From Apostichopus japonicus (Eukaryota; Echinodermata; Holothuroidea; Aspidochirotida; Stichopodidae): a DNA stretch of 60,000 bases. The notes under the pieces were generated by a model. The model was given only the letters and a program-made list of their open reading frames with translations, was not told the DNA's origin and did not search any database. Both the position numbers and the translations under genes were made by a program. Shown in pieces: positions 1 through 14,100 of this stretch. Each line of letters begins with the position of its first letter. Positions within the stretch are counted from its first letter, which is position 1. The stretch spans positions 17,637,810-17,697,809 of the forward strand of contig NC_092575.1 in assembly GCF_037975245.1 (NCBI RefSeq). The letters run 5' to 3'.

Positions 1-171
1 GTCGCTCTGATGACTAATTTCTTCTCGGGACAATCATACAGTAACAAAGATTCATATCATTTCCACACATATAGTACACTAATTGGTAAACCTAATTGGA
101 GAGCGAGTGGCTGGGGAGGATGGGGGTTGTTAGTCGTGGGGAGAGAAATTTCAAGTCAGTAGCACATTTAC

Positions 172-326
172 CTCACTCCTCGCTCACCTGTCTCCTTACA
201 ACCTCAGCACTCTCATTACTGTTTCTAGAATGAATTGGTAACCTGTCAACACTGTGTGTCCTCTATGAACGGACCATACGGGTCAATTCCCTCCCTTCTC
301 ATTCTACCGCCCAAGTGTCTAGAACG
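172..326 (+). repeat. Dispersed ~150-bp repeat family, copy
   Basis: Shares CTCGCTCACCTGTCTCCTTA, the TCTAGAATGAATTGGTAACC block and CCTTCTCATTCTACCGCCCA with the copy at 6250-6410. Confidence 0.7.
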
Positions 327-1952
327 TTCGTTTCGTGCTTAGAATTTTTTACATCAAATTGATCTGAATGACAAAGCTTACTGAAGAATTTGCATATAAA
401 TGAGTTAATAACCTACTTTTCTGAGACTTACAGTGTTTACAGTGACGAGACTAATTGTCAGCTGATAGCATCTCTTTTGGGACAAGCATAGCAATGATTC
501 CTAACCTTACCATAGTACAGTATGCCACACTCATCCTATTGGGAGAACACATGGCTCTGGGAGGATGGGAGAGGGGTGTGGAATAATGCATTTGAATGGT
601 CTAATTTTAATTGTGAAATCACAGGCAGTTTCTTTAAACTGTTCGGTATTTTGTTCACTTATCAGCGATCAGCTTATACATGTATGGCACTTTCATTTGC
701 TGTGATAAATAAACTTACATAATGTGCAGCAGTTCCGTAGAGAACTAGTTAGAAACTGAATGATTACTCATCGTGTGTCAATATCTTTGTTGTATTACTC
801 AGAAAATGTTTCACTTCATAGTGCTTACAGGGAAATTCAATGCACTGCAAAAATATGTTGGTTGTTACATTCAGTAATGGCTCTACAATCTTGATTACCA
901 ACCAGTAGAATGAGTGAATCATTTTCATTTAAACCATTGTGACAGAGAAATCAGAATTAAGAGGGTATTTGAAGTATAGCAAACTGACTAGAGCTGTTTC
1001 CTTGTCTATGTCAAGTTACACAATTAAAAGAGATTAAGGGATGCACACTTATCGGCTTTTATCATCCTTATCACACTTGAAGTGGACTTTACTTTGATGG
1101 GAATTGCAGAAAATCTTCCCGCATATGCTTCTGTGACAAAGGTGGAAGGTAGTTGCTAATGAGTGTATGTAGTACTCAAAGTTGTCAATTGAATGTTGAG
1201 GGTGGGGGGGGGGAGAGGGAGGGGTAGAGAGTAAAGGGCGGTAGGATTGAAGGGGAAAGTAATCTTGTGTTTTGTAGTTAATGGATCATTTAGTGCAGAC
1301 CCGTATACAATTGTATCACAAAGTTTTACACAAATTACTGTAAAATCCTGTTTTAGAATACCTGGTCTGTGTACTTCTGTTACAATTTCTCATCCATATA
1401 TGGTTCACATTTTTAGCTCTCTACTCCCCCCCCCCCCCCCCTCCTTTAGCAAATTCTCATTTGTTCTCTCTTGCACAGATTTAAACAAAAAGAGACCTGT
1501 ATCAATTGTAAATATATATACAAACCAGACTTAAGTTATATGATAACACAAGTACTTTAATTCAGATTGGCTTGGCTGAGCTCCAACCTGAATCTCTTCT
1601 CACCTTTCTGAAGCAAGAAAAGTAGTATGAAATGGGTTAAATTATTGCTGGAAATAGGTTATCCTACAAATGAAGGGTGACCCTCTTCCCGACCCCTCTG
1701 GTGAAACACATGTATGTAGTAAGTGTGGTACCATAAATTTATGTTTAGAAAAAATTCCTTACAATTATAGCAGTTTAGAGAAAAACACAAGCAAAGTAGG
1801 GACAGGAGTAATGGGGAAAGGGGGGGGGGGGGGGTTGTGGATGAAACCTGGGGGTTAGTATAGTGAATAGTGTTGTGAGTCATATTGAACCGATTTTACA
1901 GTAAATTCAAGACATTGCAAGAGTTGACAGGAAACACCAGTATTTAATTTGC

Positions 1953-2100
1953 TTACCTGTCTCCTCACAACTTTAGCACTGGCCCTGTACCGTGTTTAGA
2001 GTGAACAGGTATAGTATCTTACTAAGCACTTCACATCCGTAGTGATTGCAGATCGGTCGCCTCGGATTAATGACCATCCTCATTCTACCAACCTGCGTGT
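1953..2100 (+). repeat. Dispersed ~150-bp repeat family, rearranged copy
   Basis: Begins GCTTACCTGTCTCCTCACAA and ends near TCCTCATTCTACCAACC. The centre differs from the other copies. Confidence 0.55.
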
Positions 2101-3371
2101 ACAGAAACTGTGTGTTTCCTTGTGGACATTTTCATCGATAAAATTGTAGTCCTTTAGGTAGCCATCGCTTACAAATGTACAATCTTTAGTTTCCAAGTTT
2201 GCATGATAATCTTTATGTAAATATCCTTGACAAAAATATTTGTGCAGTAAATTCACTTCATTGGACAGCAATATTCTCTGTGTATATATTACTGTATTGC
2301 GACGTGTGTATTAACTCTGGGTTACAGTTGAATGGATCTTATTTGTTCATGAAAAGTTGAAAACCTTACTGTACTTCAGATTTGAACTGCCTACAGTGTA
2401 GTGCGTTGATCTATACACCGTTGCACACTTGCCTGGTAAAAAGAAGATCGACATTGCCAACAAGCAACACACACTGTCATACAGTAATACTTGATGCACA
2501 GTATTGTGGAAGAATATAATAATAATAATTATCAGGAATATGAAGGAAAGGTTCTGTGGAATACCAGACTTTGGCAGTTACTGACAGTTGTCTGTGCTAA
2601 ATATCAAACAGAATAATATCTTCTATGGTTGAGAGTTAGATGGTATGCCTTATGATACATAGTAATGTTACATAGAGCAGTAATGTTATATACAGTAATG
2701 TAAATGTAACAGTAATGTCATATAGTAGTAATGTTACATATAAAGTAACATACATCAACCATCAGTGGCTGTAATAACATTTCATACACTACTGTGAATT
2801 GTACAATTCATTCACTCAGGCTCTCCCACTGTACCTGTCTCCAGCTTGCTTTATACACTTTCCTCATCTATAGTATCTCACTAACTAATAAAATTGGTAA
2901 TTAATGTTTTAGCACTGTGCCCCCCCCCCCCCCCCCGAAATCGTATATCTAGCACTGCCCACCTTTTGCCGTCGTTCACCCACTTTTTCCTTCGTTCGTT
3001 CGTAGTCCTGACTTAACAGTATATCCTACTGTGCAACTAATTATCAGCACTGTTCGTTTAGTGTGACTTAGCAAGAATTCAGATCATTTTTCATCCTACT
3101 ATGGGTCAGCACCCTACTGTATGCTAAAAAAAAAAAACCAAATGAGTCATCACTATATAGTAATTTGAGCACCCAAATTAGACACCTTGATATGTTGGCC
3201 AGGTTTAGGTGGGACTGAAATTATGCAAATAAAATGTGTTAAAGTTTGAAATGAAACATTAATCTCTTTGAAGATGTTTTGTTTTAATTGGGAAAATATA
3301 TCCAGAGATTTAATTGTATTTCTCAAGATTTGAAAATCAAAATACAGAATGGTTATGTTACAATGATCATA

Positions 3372-3685
3372 AATTTCTCAAAATAGGCCTTTGATATTTG
3401 TCATGTGACTAACTTCAATTGCACATTTACTTTGCTGTTCAGCTGCTACTACAGTACATGTCTCCATTCTAGTAATGTACTTTTCCATCTACACTGTCAA
3501 ATTGGTAACTATGTAATAAATACAATAAATTGCAAAATATTTCTCAAAATAGCCTTTGATATGATATTTGTCATGTGACTAACTTCAGTTGCGCAATTAC
3601 TTTGATATTCATCTGTCTCCACTCTAATAATGTACTTTTCCATCTACACTGTCAAATTGGTAACTATGTAATAAATACAATATAT
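3372..3685. repeat. Tandem duplication of a ~160-bp unit
   Basis: The sequences at about 3372-3531 and 3539-3685 are near copies. Both start with ATTTCTCAAAATAG, share TGTCATGTGACTAACTTCA and end with CATCTACACTGTCAAATTGG plus TAACTATGTAATAAATACAA. The second copy has a small deletion in the middle. Confidence 0.85.
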
Positions 3686-4865
3686 ACATATTTCATAAAT
3701 TTAGCCATTGGATAGTAATGCATGTTATTCGTACAGCATATAACGTTAACGAATAACGATGATGTCGACGACAGGCGTCTCCAGGATCGAACAATTATTA
3801 ATTGTGAGATCTACTCTACTTATATACCATGAAACTTGATTGGTTCACTGGTTGAGCTCAAGTTAAGATTTTTCCCAAATGTTGAATTTTCCCCAAGAGT
3901 GTCATAAATGTTAAATACGAAAGTAAACTGATTTCCCTATATATATACTGTATGTCTACATTAACGTTGTGTACCATATAGGTAAGTGTATTCTCTCTGG
4001 CTAAACTGTAAGTGTATAAAGTACAGTCGTTTTCGTTTTCAGCCGGATAGAGTGTCCCTGGCATTGCAGGATGTTGTTTTATGCTGTGTAGATTCTGTAC
4101 AGTAGGTTAACATTAACTTCACTTCCCATGACAGACTTGACAGCCTTCTGTACTTTACGCGTTACATACTGTATGTTGTACTGTACCAGTAATCCAGTAT
4201 TAACAACATTAAAAAAAAATTCCCTCTACGGAATTGTGGATAAATTCTCCTGAAATTGACTTTTGAGAAATTGCTAGTTTGTTCTGGACATTTTATTAGT
4301 CAATAATCATTCAGAAAGTATTCAGACACTCTGTGCAACACAACCCAAACTTAGGCCCGAAAATCAGCTATTAAAGTTCTGTGAGTTATTATATATTGTA
4401 TACATGCACATGTACATTGTTTTCAAAATGAAGAAACATTTTAAGCTCCTGTTTGAACAGAAACGGTTGTCTTGGACCAGTAATTAAATTGATGCATATA
4501 TATTGCTTTCCCTCTTTGTAAATAGCCACGATAAAGATCATCTCAGAAATTGCTAAGAGGACCAAAAGAGCACAACTTTAGGCATAATTTTGTTTTCAAG
4601 ATCATTATTGAAGTCACTAACATGTGAAGGATTAAAATACCCAAAGTGTTGACTTTTTGAGTATCAATTATGGTGCTGATTCCCCAATCAATGCTTTGGA
4701 GGTCAGTGATGCTGAATAGCAATGAACATTATTACCCAAGGTCAATGTCAAGGTCAAATGAAAACTAACTAATACATTAAACAGAATACTGAGCTTACAG
4801 CTCAATTAACCAATTGATGACATGGCTGCCAAATGTTGTATAAATGTACAGTGAAAGGTATATAG

Positions 4866-5423
4866 TGTGATGCCGTTAGTCATCATATATGTCGCCCTCT
4901 ATTTGTCGCAGGCTACATTACGTAATTGTTACAGGTCACGTGATGTCTGCTCACCAGCTCAGCTGAAGCAGACTTCGAGACCTGTGTCTAGTCTTCTCTC
5001 CCGATATGAATCGTTCGGTTTGGTAGTAGCCCTGGCTCCGACCATTGTGGTCGTACTTGTATCTGTCTTGTATTCGTCTTTTATACACTTTTGTACGAAT
5101 CGTTATAGGACTCTACTTCGGTATTGAGACCTCGTTTGTGACCATTATCGTTAAGTGCATGTTTTTCTATCTATATTTGAGGGCTTCGTGCCATTGTATT
5201 GTTTGTACCGTGGCTGGTTAAAGTAATAGATTGCGAAATCTACACAGCGCTTGTTCTTTACTCGTTTATCTATGTGTTATATCTTTTGCATGTAATAGCG
5301 AGATTTAAGGCTCGTCGTTTACTAACATACAACCATCCAAGCCGCATTTGTTTCCATACCACCACCAGTCCTCAGCAGGGAATATTTGGACGCCCCAGAA
5401 TCTTAGACTGAGTTAGCGTTACA
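4866..5423 (+). mobile_element. Candidate solo LTR (558 bp, TG...CA ends)
   Basis: The segment begins TGTGATGCCG and ends GCGTTACA, so it has TGT/ACA termini. It is flanked by identical 6-bp direct repeats ATATAG at 4860-4865 and 5424-5429. The interior is of different composition from its flanks (CG-containing, promoter-like) and codes for nothing recognisable. These are features of a solo long terminal repeat left after recombination of a retrotransposon. Orientation is unproven. Confidence 0.5.
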
Positions 5424-5429
5424 ATATAG

Positions 5430-8028
5430 TACAGTACTAGCAAGTACTGTATGATACATTTTTTTCAAGTCTGTATATTTTCTTAAACATTTAGGCAACA
5501 TAAGTTTTGTTTCGACCACTGAAAGTTTAGCGAGTAAGTTAAATTGAATTAAATACAAATTGTTTGCAAAATATCACTCCAGAAGTTCATCAAATTAAGT
5601 CACCACATTACACTTTTTCTTCCCGAGATTACACCGTCATTAAAAATGATCACTTTTGAGGTGCTCCTATGGTGTGTAATATTTACTGCTGCATACAGAC
5701 AGTACTACCTTGTGATGGTGCCAGTGACACCTGTGGCATTCAACTTGAACCCAACTAAAAATAATTCAAGATGACTTTATATTGAACAGCACATGTACTG
5801 TTTATGAAGTTATGAAATATCTATATTCACAGATATGTGACTGTGATATGTTACACTGATATATACTGTATATTCCAATATAACCTTGGGCTTGTAGAAA
5901 AATCTTCCTTAGATCCCCATTGCTCACAAAACAGCTGTTTCGGTTTTGTACATGAACTTGTCACCTATCGCTAGAGCTGCCCAGGTTACTTACAGTTTAA
6001 AGTAACACATATATCATATGTCAAATCACACTGCAAAGAAGTTAAAGCAACTTATTGTTGTTTGGAAATGTTTTCCCCAACTCCCCTCCCCCCCCCCACT
6101 CACCCGGTAAATAAATAGTATGATATAAAATACAGTGTAGACATTGTAGGCTATTGTTACTTGATTCCGTTAGTGTCACCAACTGATTCTTAGCCCTGAG
6201 AGACTTGATCTTCTAGATTCAAGGAGAAGAATACCTAATCATCCTGAATTTCCTTCGTTCCTCGCTTACCTGTCTCCTCACAACCTTGGCACCCCCTTCT
6301 ACCGTGCCTAGAAGGAACTGGTAACCTTTTAACACTGTGCGCCCTCTATGATCGGACCCCCCCGGTCTATGCCCTTTATTCTCATTCTACCATCCAAAGT
6401 GCCAACATGGAGTGTTTCGTTGTCAGGATTTCCCACAGCGATTTTCGTACGGAATTGGAATAATTTACAAAAGAACAGTTTACAACAAAAGATGAACAGA
6501 GAGGGAAAAAAAGTTCCCTAAGGTCTGATGAAAAACTTCTATATTAAGGAGAATAAATATAGTAACTAAAGAAATATATAAACATTTTGAGTAGAATGGC
6601 TTGATGATGTAAAATATTTAAATTTGCTCAAGTAGATGATCTTGTCATTAAAAACCCTTCATATCTTCTGAATGGTTTAACCATTTATCTTGACATGTAC
6701 TGTATACTACACTGTTGTGAATCACATTAACTTCATTAACTTCCCTCCTCTCTTACCAATCTCCAATCTACATGACTGTAAAAATGTTAGCATTGTGTCC
6801 CCTTCCCCTTCCCCCACCCCCACCCATTCCCTTCTCAGGACCACACCCACTTTCTCTTCCTTGTTAATCTACGATTCAGTAGAATTACAACTACTGTTCT
6901 ACTACTCATTTTACTGTACTGTTAAAATGCCATGTACCGTTGTGATTGAACATATGATAAGTAAAGTTAGTGAATAAATCGATTCTTGGTTATTTACATA
7001 AAGCTTACAGTACTACCTAACTCATGAATAGTTTTCTGAATAAGCTGAAAAGTCAGAAATATATGTTGAACTAATTCTGTATTTACATACATGGGTATTA
7101 GTTGCGACTTTGCACAATGAGTCTTCCGTACGTACATATCTCTACATCTAAACAATTTAATAATGAAACTGCTGCTTAATGAATGCCATTAGCATTCTGT
7201 TCGTACATGTAAGATGTGGTCCCCAACTAATATATAATCAACTGATCAATAGACACTATTGACTTGAACATTTTAATTATAAATTAAGCCTAAGAGTGCC
7301 TACTATATATAACTACAGTATAAGGTTGGTGATTCATGCTACAAATGTAGAACAACTTAAGAAGTATTAAATCTAGCTTGGTCTATTTCCTTCTTTAAAT
7401 AGACAAAAACAAAGATAATATAAATATGATAATAATGAATTATTGTACTGGAGTGTGATATTAGAGCATCCCAGAGGTACATTTAGCGATAGTCTTTTAA
7501 TAAAAAGCCATTTCTTCTTTAGGGCATGTAGTGTGTGGGTATATATATACACACACACACAGCATGTGCGACAGACATATGTCAATGAACTAATAGATGG
7601 AAGTGAGAAGTGGAAATTTGAAAAGTGATTATATAATTATAGAATCTACTGTAGGCAATGGATTCAGAAAGCAATTAATTTGAGGAAAACAGAAGATTTT
7701 AATATTCATCTCAGTCCCATTCCTATAAGATAAATTAAAAGGGATGAAATAATCAATAAAAAAATAGGAATGTGAGGAAACAGGTAAGCTTGTCACTTGA
7801 TGTATATCCAAACCTGGTAGTTTTGGAAAAAAAAAAAAAAATTAACTTGTCCAAATTTGTTTTGGAAACAAGAGTCTGTATTCACTATTCATATTGAATA
7901 TCTTCATTACTTATTTCTGATGCATATTTCATACTTGTCTCACATCGTCAATCTGTTTATATTCGTGGACTAAAAGCGAATCTCATTCTGTATGTTAAAA
8001 TATAAATTTCATGTTTTTCAAATCACAG
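5430..8028. other. Non-coding sequence before TBC1D10 exon a
   Basis: No recognised exon. Holds a clear copy of the dispersed ~150-bp family (6250-6410), a degenerate one (about 6715-6850), a TA/CA microsatellite at 7543-7560 and a fragment at 7765-7830 that matches 18655-18705 (AAGCTTGTCACTTG plus ATATCCAAACCTGGTA). Confidence 0.5.
6250..6410 (+). repeat. Dispersed ~150-bp repeat family, clear copy
   Basis: Reads CTCGCTTACCTGTCTCCTCA then ACAACCTTGGCACCC, a CCGTGCCTAGAAGGAACTGG block, ACCTTTTAACACTGTGCGCC and TTCTCATTCTACCATCCAAA. Other clear copies are 172-326(+), 1953-2100(+), 18530-18665(-) and 21973-22140(+). No coding potential or clear terminal repeats. Confidence 0.75.
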
Positions 8029-8128
8029 AGATATAGCTATTCCAGTAGCTGTTCTGAGGAAGAGGGAAATGAAATGGCTGGACATGTTAGATGATTGGGA
8101 TAAATGGATGACGAAGAAACCAAAAAAG
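8029..8128 (+). CDS. TBC1D10: TBC1D10 exon a (pre-TBC region)
   Basis: The acceptor is aatcacag and the donor is AAG|gtaagt. After one base that completes a split codon it reads [20 protein letters not shown] and continues [13 protein letters not shown]. This is the conserved lead-in of EPI64 proteins just before the TBC domain. The exon needs a preceding exon ending with two bases of a codon, so it is not the first exon. Confidence 0.9.
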
Positions 8129-11100
8129 GTAAGTACGATGGAGAACACTGGGATGAACAGACAGACAGACAGACTAACTGACTGACAGACAGACAGATCG
8201 TCTACCAGGCATATAACCATATAGAGACACACAGAGACACACACACACATCGGTGTGTTTTACATTCAGACTGGGGACCCCATTGTTTTTTGTTTCCATT
8301 GTTCATATCCACATAACCTCAACAATAGCACTTAACAATAAATAGTATTCTTCTGAGGAGGTGGTGATTCTTTCCAAATGAAGTCTGAGGACTTGGAATT
8401 CCTCACAATACAGAAAGAAGACACATATACAGGTAATCAGCATAGCAAGCAGACAGCCAGGCATTAATGATATGCATATGGAACATATTCTTTTTACCAA
8501 ACTGTGTGCACTTTTGCTGTGACCCACTCTTACCTGTGTCGACTCTACTATTGCACTTCCCCATCTACTAAGCCTATTATAAACTGTACAGTAGCAAAGT
8601 GAGCTAATTGTTACCTCTCACCATAACCTATATTTATGACAATGTGACAGGACTATATTATTATTATACAGGTTTGTTTAGTATGATTATTTGATGTTTA
8701 TAGATCCATTTTAACCAAAAATATATTTAAAAAAATGTGTTGTCAGGGCACTTGATAAGTAGGTAGATAGCTCACAGAGTGATACAACTGTATTTACAGA
8801 AAGCCTATACCCTTAATGAACACTTAAATACATACATGTACTGTGCATTGTTTTTATTGACTTTTTACAGTGTGTACATAGATATTTTGCCATTTCAAGT
8901 GCCTAATTAGGCAAATATACCTCTCATGTATTGTGTTGTTATTTCACAAAGTACCACTTAACTATTCTAGAGGGAGTGATATATTTACATAACACACAAT
9001 TAACATTTTTACTTCTCTCCTATAGCTTACCTATCTGCCCTTACCATAAGCACCCTAGTTCACCTAGCCTCCAAAAATATGAAACATTCATTGCCAGTGC
9101 ATGCCTCCATGATGTTGGTTTTTGTTTTGAGAATCTGGTACTTTTAAATTGCTTTTCAAAATTTTCACTATTTGAATAGCTGTCAATTCACATCGGCAAT
9201 TGCTGTTTGTAAATTGCTTGAAAAAGTCATGTAATTGATGATTGTGTGTATCTCTAAAAGTGAGCAATCCAGGGAAGGGTTAATACAACTATAGATGGGA
9301 GGATGCTTGTAGATTGGCTTCACGCCGCTCTTACGGTCTCTGATCCAGTTATATGCACTTTCCTCATTTACCAGAGTCAACATACTAATAGGTAACATGT
9401 TAGCACTGTGCCTCCCTCCCCAATCCCCAACTGAGATTCCCCCATGGATGTAAGACTCTCCCATCTGAGTTTTGGGGAAACATCAGTTCTCATATAAACA
9501 GAGATTTTCGATACTCATTAATGCCTACAAAATCAATTGGGTGGGTCACGTGGGTGTGTGCTTTTATGCTTCTGGATGAGAGGGGGGAGGGGATTAAAAT
9601 TAAAAAAAAAACCCAAAAACATTAATTGCACTTGTTTTCTATGTAGGTTATCGTTAATGTGCAGGTGTGTATTCTAAATTTAGCAGTTCTAAATTTTGCT
9701 TGCTATGTGCCATGTATGGCTACATTCTCTGTCTTTCTCGTAAAGCGGACCACTTTGAATGATTTCATTTCTAGGTTCGAGAAAGGTGCAGGAAAGGGAT
9801 TCCGTCATCACTGCGTGCTCGAGCGTGGCAGAGACTTTGCGGTGGGAAGAAGCTGATGGAGAAAAACAAATTAACATTTCAGGTAACTTAACACAAATTG
9901 GAATTTAACCAATTACATTGGTAATGATTCCAATTAATCTTTTCCATGTAACTCTACCAATGATTTGATTTTAGCAGCTGGTAAGGTAAAGGAAACGATA
10001 GTTTACATTTTGTTTAAGGTATGTTGTCATGTGATCCTTCAGGTTTGGGACCAGGTTATGATAAATTTGTCATTTATTGCATTTATGTGGTTAATTTGTT
10101 AAAAGACACAAGACTGGCGCATTCAGAGTATCGTCGTAATTATCATCCACGAACACTGTGTAATATCAAGTCTTACGTTTTCGACATGTCAGAGTTCGGA
10201 GGATTATTAGATCACTGATTTAGCTGAATGCTCTGTTGGATAAAGTGAGCTTCAATTCTGCAAGAAAAGTGTAGAAATCAACATCGTTCATCGTGAAACA
10301 GGTTCATCGTTATACGTAGACTTAGAGGTCATTTACTCTAACAAAATCCACTCAATCGTGAAAAATTCCATCCAGAATGTCTTTCCATTTTCGCTCCGAC
10401 CAGGAATTAGATAAACAAAAAGGAGACCCGAAGTGGGTGGAGATTATCGTAAAGGATCTCGACAGACAGTTCCCCTTCCATGAGATGTTCCGAGAGAAAG
10501 GTGGAACCGGTCAGCAGGATTTATTTAGACTACTAAAAGCCTACAGCTTGTACAACCCCAGGGATGGTTACTGCCAGGCCATGGCTCCCGTCGCTGGCGT
10601 CCTCTTGATGCACATGACAGCCGAGGTTTGTTCTGCCATATTAAAGAAGCTACAGAAGCTATGTTTAAAGTGTATACTCTAGCCATTCCATCATTATTGG
10701 GTCTATGCGAACGACTTCCCAAAATAGGTGCAAAGTTGTGATGTATTTGGGAGCTACAGTATCACTAATGTTTTTCAAAAACAAGGCTGAAGACTTGATC
10801 AAGCCTAACTGTAGCATCATGGAGCCACTTGTGGTTGAATTCTTTATGTTTTCTCTTAATATTACAATGTTTATTTTCTGTAAAGGAGACGTTTTAGCTT
10901 TTGCCTTCTTTTTTTCCCCTCGTTTGCTTTTTTACTTATATATTTGTTTTTTTTTGTGCCTTTTTTATTTATTTTGTCTTGTTTACTATATGCATTTGCT
11001 TTTTTACAATGTTTATATTCTGGAATGGAGACGGTTCTGTAAATGCTGAGTCTGAACGATCGAACCTCTTAAGGATGGCGTATGTTTCATTGCCAACACT

Positions 11101-14100
11101 GTCAATGTTCTTCCTTGAAAATTTGAAAGTAAACACAAAGAGAAGTTAATAGGATTCATATCCTAGTTGCACTATGACATCACAGATTTACAAATGACAG
11201 CTCCCAGACACAACTTCTAAACTAGGATCTCCAACATGGAACAAGATTTTCTTAGCTGCTTGGGGGAGGGGGGGGGGTGGGGGGCAGATGTTTTTCTTCC
11301 CAAAGATCTCTGTCATATTTACAGCAATTTTAAGATGATAGTTGGGTTTGTGTTTCCTTTGTGCACAACACAAGTCTGTGAAATTAGTACAGTACAGTAA
11401 AAAAAGAGTTAAGGAATTCACTATGGACATCTAGAATGCTAAGGTTGTAAGGAAACAGGTAAGCAAGGAAGCTCTTAGTCAAACATAAATTCTTTGTTAT
11501 GGGAACAGATGGCTTTGTTTGCAACATAGGGTCTCCTGCCATGCAAATTAAGCACCACATAGCTACTATGCACCATCAGCATATAAATCTGCACCGACTA
11601 TGTCAATTAGGGGATGTGCCAACAACGTACCAACCATGGAGGGTCATGTGATGTGCTCCTCTGAAGCACATAACTCTTATAGTACTACTTGAATGTGTAT
11701 TCTACGATAACTAATTGTCACAATCTAATTGGCTACAACACTCCTGCTGAAGCGACATGGAACAATGGAATTTAGCTGAGTGGTACATTTTTTGCAATGT
11801 TGCCTGCAAATTTCAATTCCAAAATTGTTATTTTGAGTATTTTCTCTCAAACCATCGAACTGCAGCTTGAACGCATGTAGTGTGTAAGGACTGTACACAA
11901 TGTACATAGAAGCAGACACCAGGATTTCGTTGTTCCTTAGTAACACAAGTCTCCTTGTCCCTTTTACACGTAGACAATCGGACGATAGGATTGGACCGCC
12001 GTACCCAATCTTTAAGACTTTGACAGTAGAATTATGCATTTTCCAATAGTAGCCAGGCTCATGCATTTCTGACACAGAGAAAGTAAATCCCAACTTCGTT
12101 ACCATCAAAAGCTTAGCAATCATTCTCATTGTTTACCCGAAAGGCCCGTTCTAGTGATACTCTTTTGTCTGTGAAACTCGAACTGACAAAGGGTTAAATA
12201 ATATATCTGCTAGTAGCACCTGGGAGCTTATGTCTCATGACCTTCCATGGTTGGTATGTTTGCCAACTGTATAACAAGACTTCCAGATGATGTATATATC
12301 AATGTATTGCATTGTACTGTACTGTACTGTACACCTATTAGCATTTTGCACCATTATACAGCACTGTATATGACTGGCTCTTTATGACTGTTATTTACAT
12401 AAATATGATGGCCTACTTTACCTCACATATTGTATAATATATGGGGAGAGTGTGCATGTGTTGAGTCAAGCAGAAATCACCTTATGAAATGCAGTGAATG
12501 GTGAATTTCTGATACCATTTCAGATTGAAGTCTCTTGTTTACCTAATAACTAGCAATGCACACTATGCTTAGCATACTATACGGTAGAGAAAGATCGTTT
12601 GCATTTCATGTTTTGTGGAACATTCCAAAAGTACGTTGCCATGGGAGATGGATTAGGGGGAATGGATGGAGGCCTGGAAGCTCTCTTAGTCGGTGGTTTG
12701 TATTTTTGGTGTATTTGCTTAGGACCATTAGAGTCGGAAGTTGGAATGTTATCTACTGTGTGTGATTTTCAATTAAAATAGTTGTAGCTTAATCAGATTA
12801 AATTACTAATGCCTCGTTAAGACTGATTCGTCTTTAGGTTGAGTTGCTCTCTTTTCCTCCTTCCTATCTTCTTACAAATCTCTATCAGAACACAAAAGAT
12901 CCTCACTAAGGAGTTAATACAGTATAGTAAAAAATAACCATCCTGGAAGGGACCCAAAGGCTGTTCCAGCCATGAGAACGATTTCCTGAAAACCCTCGTG
13001 CTTGTTACGCGAGGGAAATCTAATATCCTTGACCAGTCATATACAAGATGTTTTATAGACTGCTCTACAGGCCGAGTGAATTGAAACATAAATAAACAAC
13101 TTCTAGAGAAGTACACATAGCCATGCCAGATTCCACAAACCTTGTGAGTCTCTCTCCTCCGGGCAAGTCTCGCCGAATACTGGAGAGTTTACCAACCATG
13201 GAATAACCAGCTCTAGAGAGGGTTTTGGTGCATCTGAACACCGACACTTCTAGATCGCTGTGTGATAAAAAGACTGCTCTACAGGCTGAGTGAATTGAAA
13301 CATAAATAAACAACTTCTAGAGAAGTACACGTAGCTATGCCAGATTCCCTAAACCTTGTGAGTCTCTCTCCTCTGGGCAAGTCTCGAAGAAAACTGGGGA
13401 GTTTACCAACCATGGAATATAAACCAGCTCTAGAGAGGGTTTTGGTGCATCTGAATACCGACACTTCTAGATCGCTGTGTGATATAAAGACAACTCAATA
13501 TAGGATTATGAAATTTGTTTCATTGAAAGGATAGTGTAGAGCCACTCGTGTTCAAGGGTCATTTCAGTTCAAAGCTGAGCCAAACCCTAATGGTTTGGAA
13601 ATACTCCTCTACTATATGAAAGGGATGGAAGTTGCGACACAACTTACACAGTTTGCAAGAAGTGTTGTTTTGAAAGAGTAAACAAGTATTATTTATATCA
13701 TTTCTGTAGCTGGTACACATAGACAACACAAAATATATAGACATATTTTTTTATTTTAATTGGGCGTGTGACCCATGTTACATGGGTACAAGTTATTTGT
13801 TTGCAAACATCAATCGATCTAGAACTGGGGTTTCTCATTAGTCAGCTCGCGACCAGATTTGGCCAGCGCAAGATTTCGATTCACCCTGCTTAAGAATCCA
13901 ACAATCAGGTGTGTGGACTCACAACGCCATAGGCTTGAACAACCTACCATACCAACAGACCCTGAAAATTGCTTTAAAAAAACGGTCGTAGTAAGATTTT
14001 TGGTTTCATGTCGTTGGTCTTTTGCTCCAACCTATTGTTTCGTCCTGTCCACCCCTAGAAGAATATTAACTGAGAAACCCTGATCAGCAAGACCACTGAC

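Larger units (their letters stand above)
1..4859. other. Non-coding, repeat-rich sequence upstream of recognised TBC1D10 exons
   Basis: Only short chance frames occur. Contains copies of the ~150-bp dispersed family (about 172-326, 1953-2100 and degenerate 2810-2936), poly-C and poly-G runs (about 1427-1443, 1819-1833, 2922-2936), a short 24-bp-like TAATGTTA repeat at 2650-2750 and a tandem duplication at 3372-3685. The missing first TBC1D10 exon(s) could be here, but I could not recognise one. Confidence 0.6.

Noticed and set aside
4867-5127. 86-codon hydrophobic frame
   Set aside because: It lies inside the candidate LTR, has no homology I recognise and no splice context.
1-8028. A first TBC1D10 exon with the usual GFIGG-type motif
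   Set aside because: I searched by eye for such a motif with a donor in the needed phase and found none I could defend (a CGGTTTTGTAC near 5940 has the wrong frame and no match).
10377-10403. MSFHFRSDQ as the N-terminus of a small protein
   Set aside because: It is intron sequence read in frame before the acceptor at 10402-10403; family similarity begins at [11 protein letters not shown].
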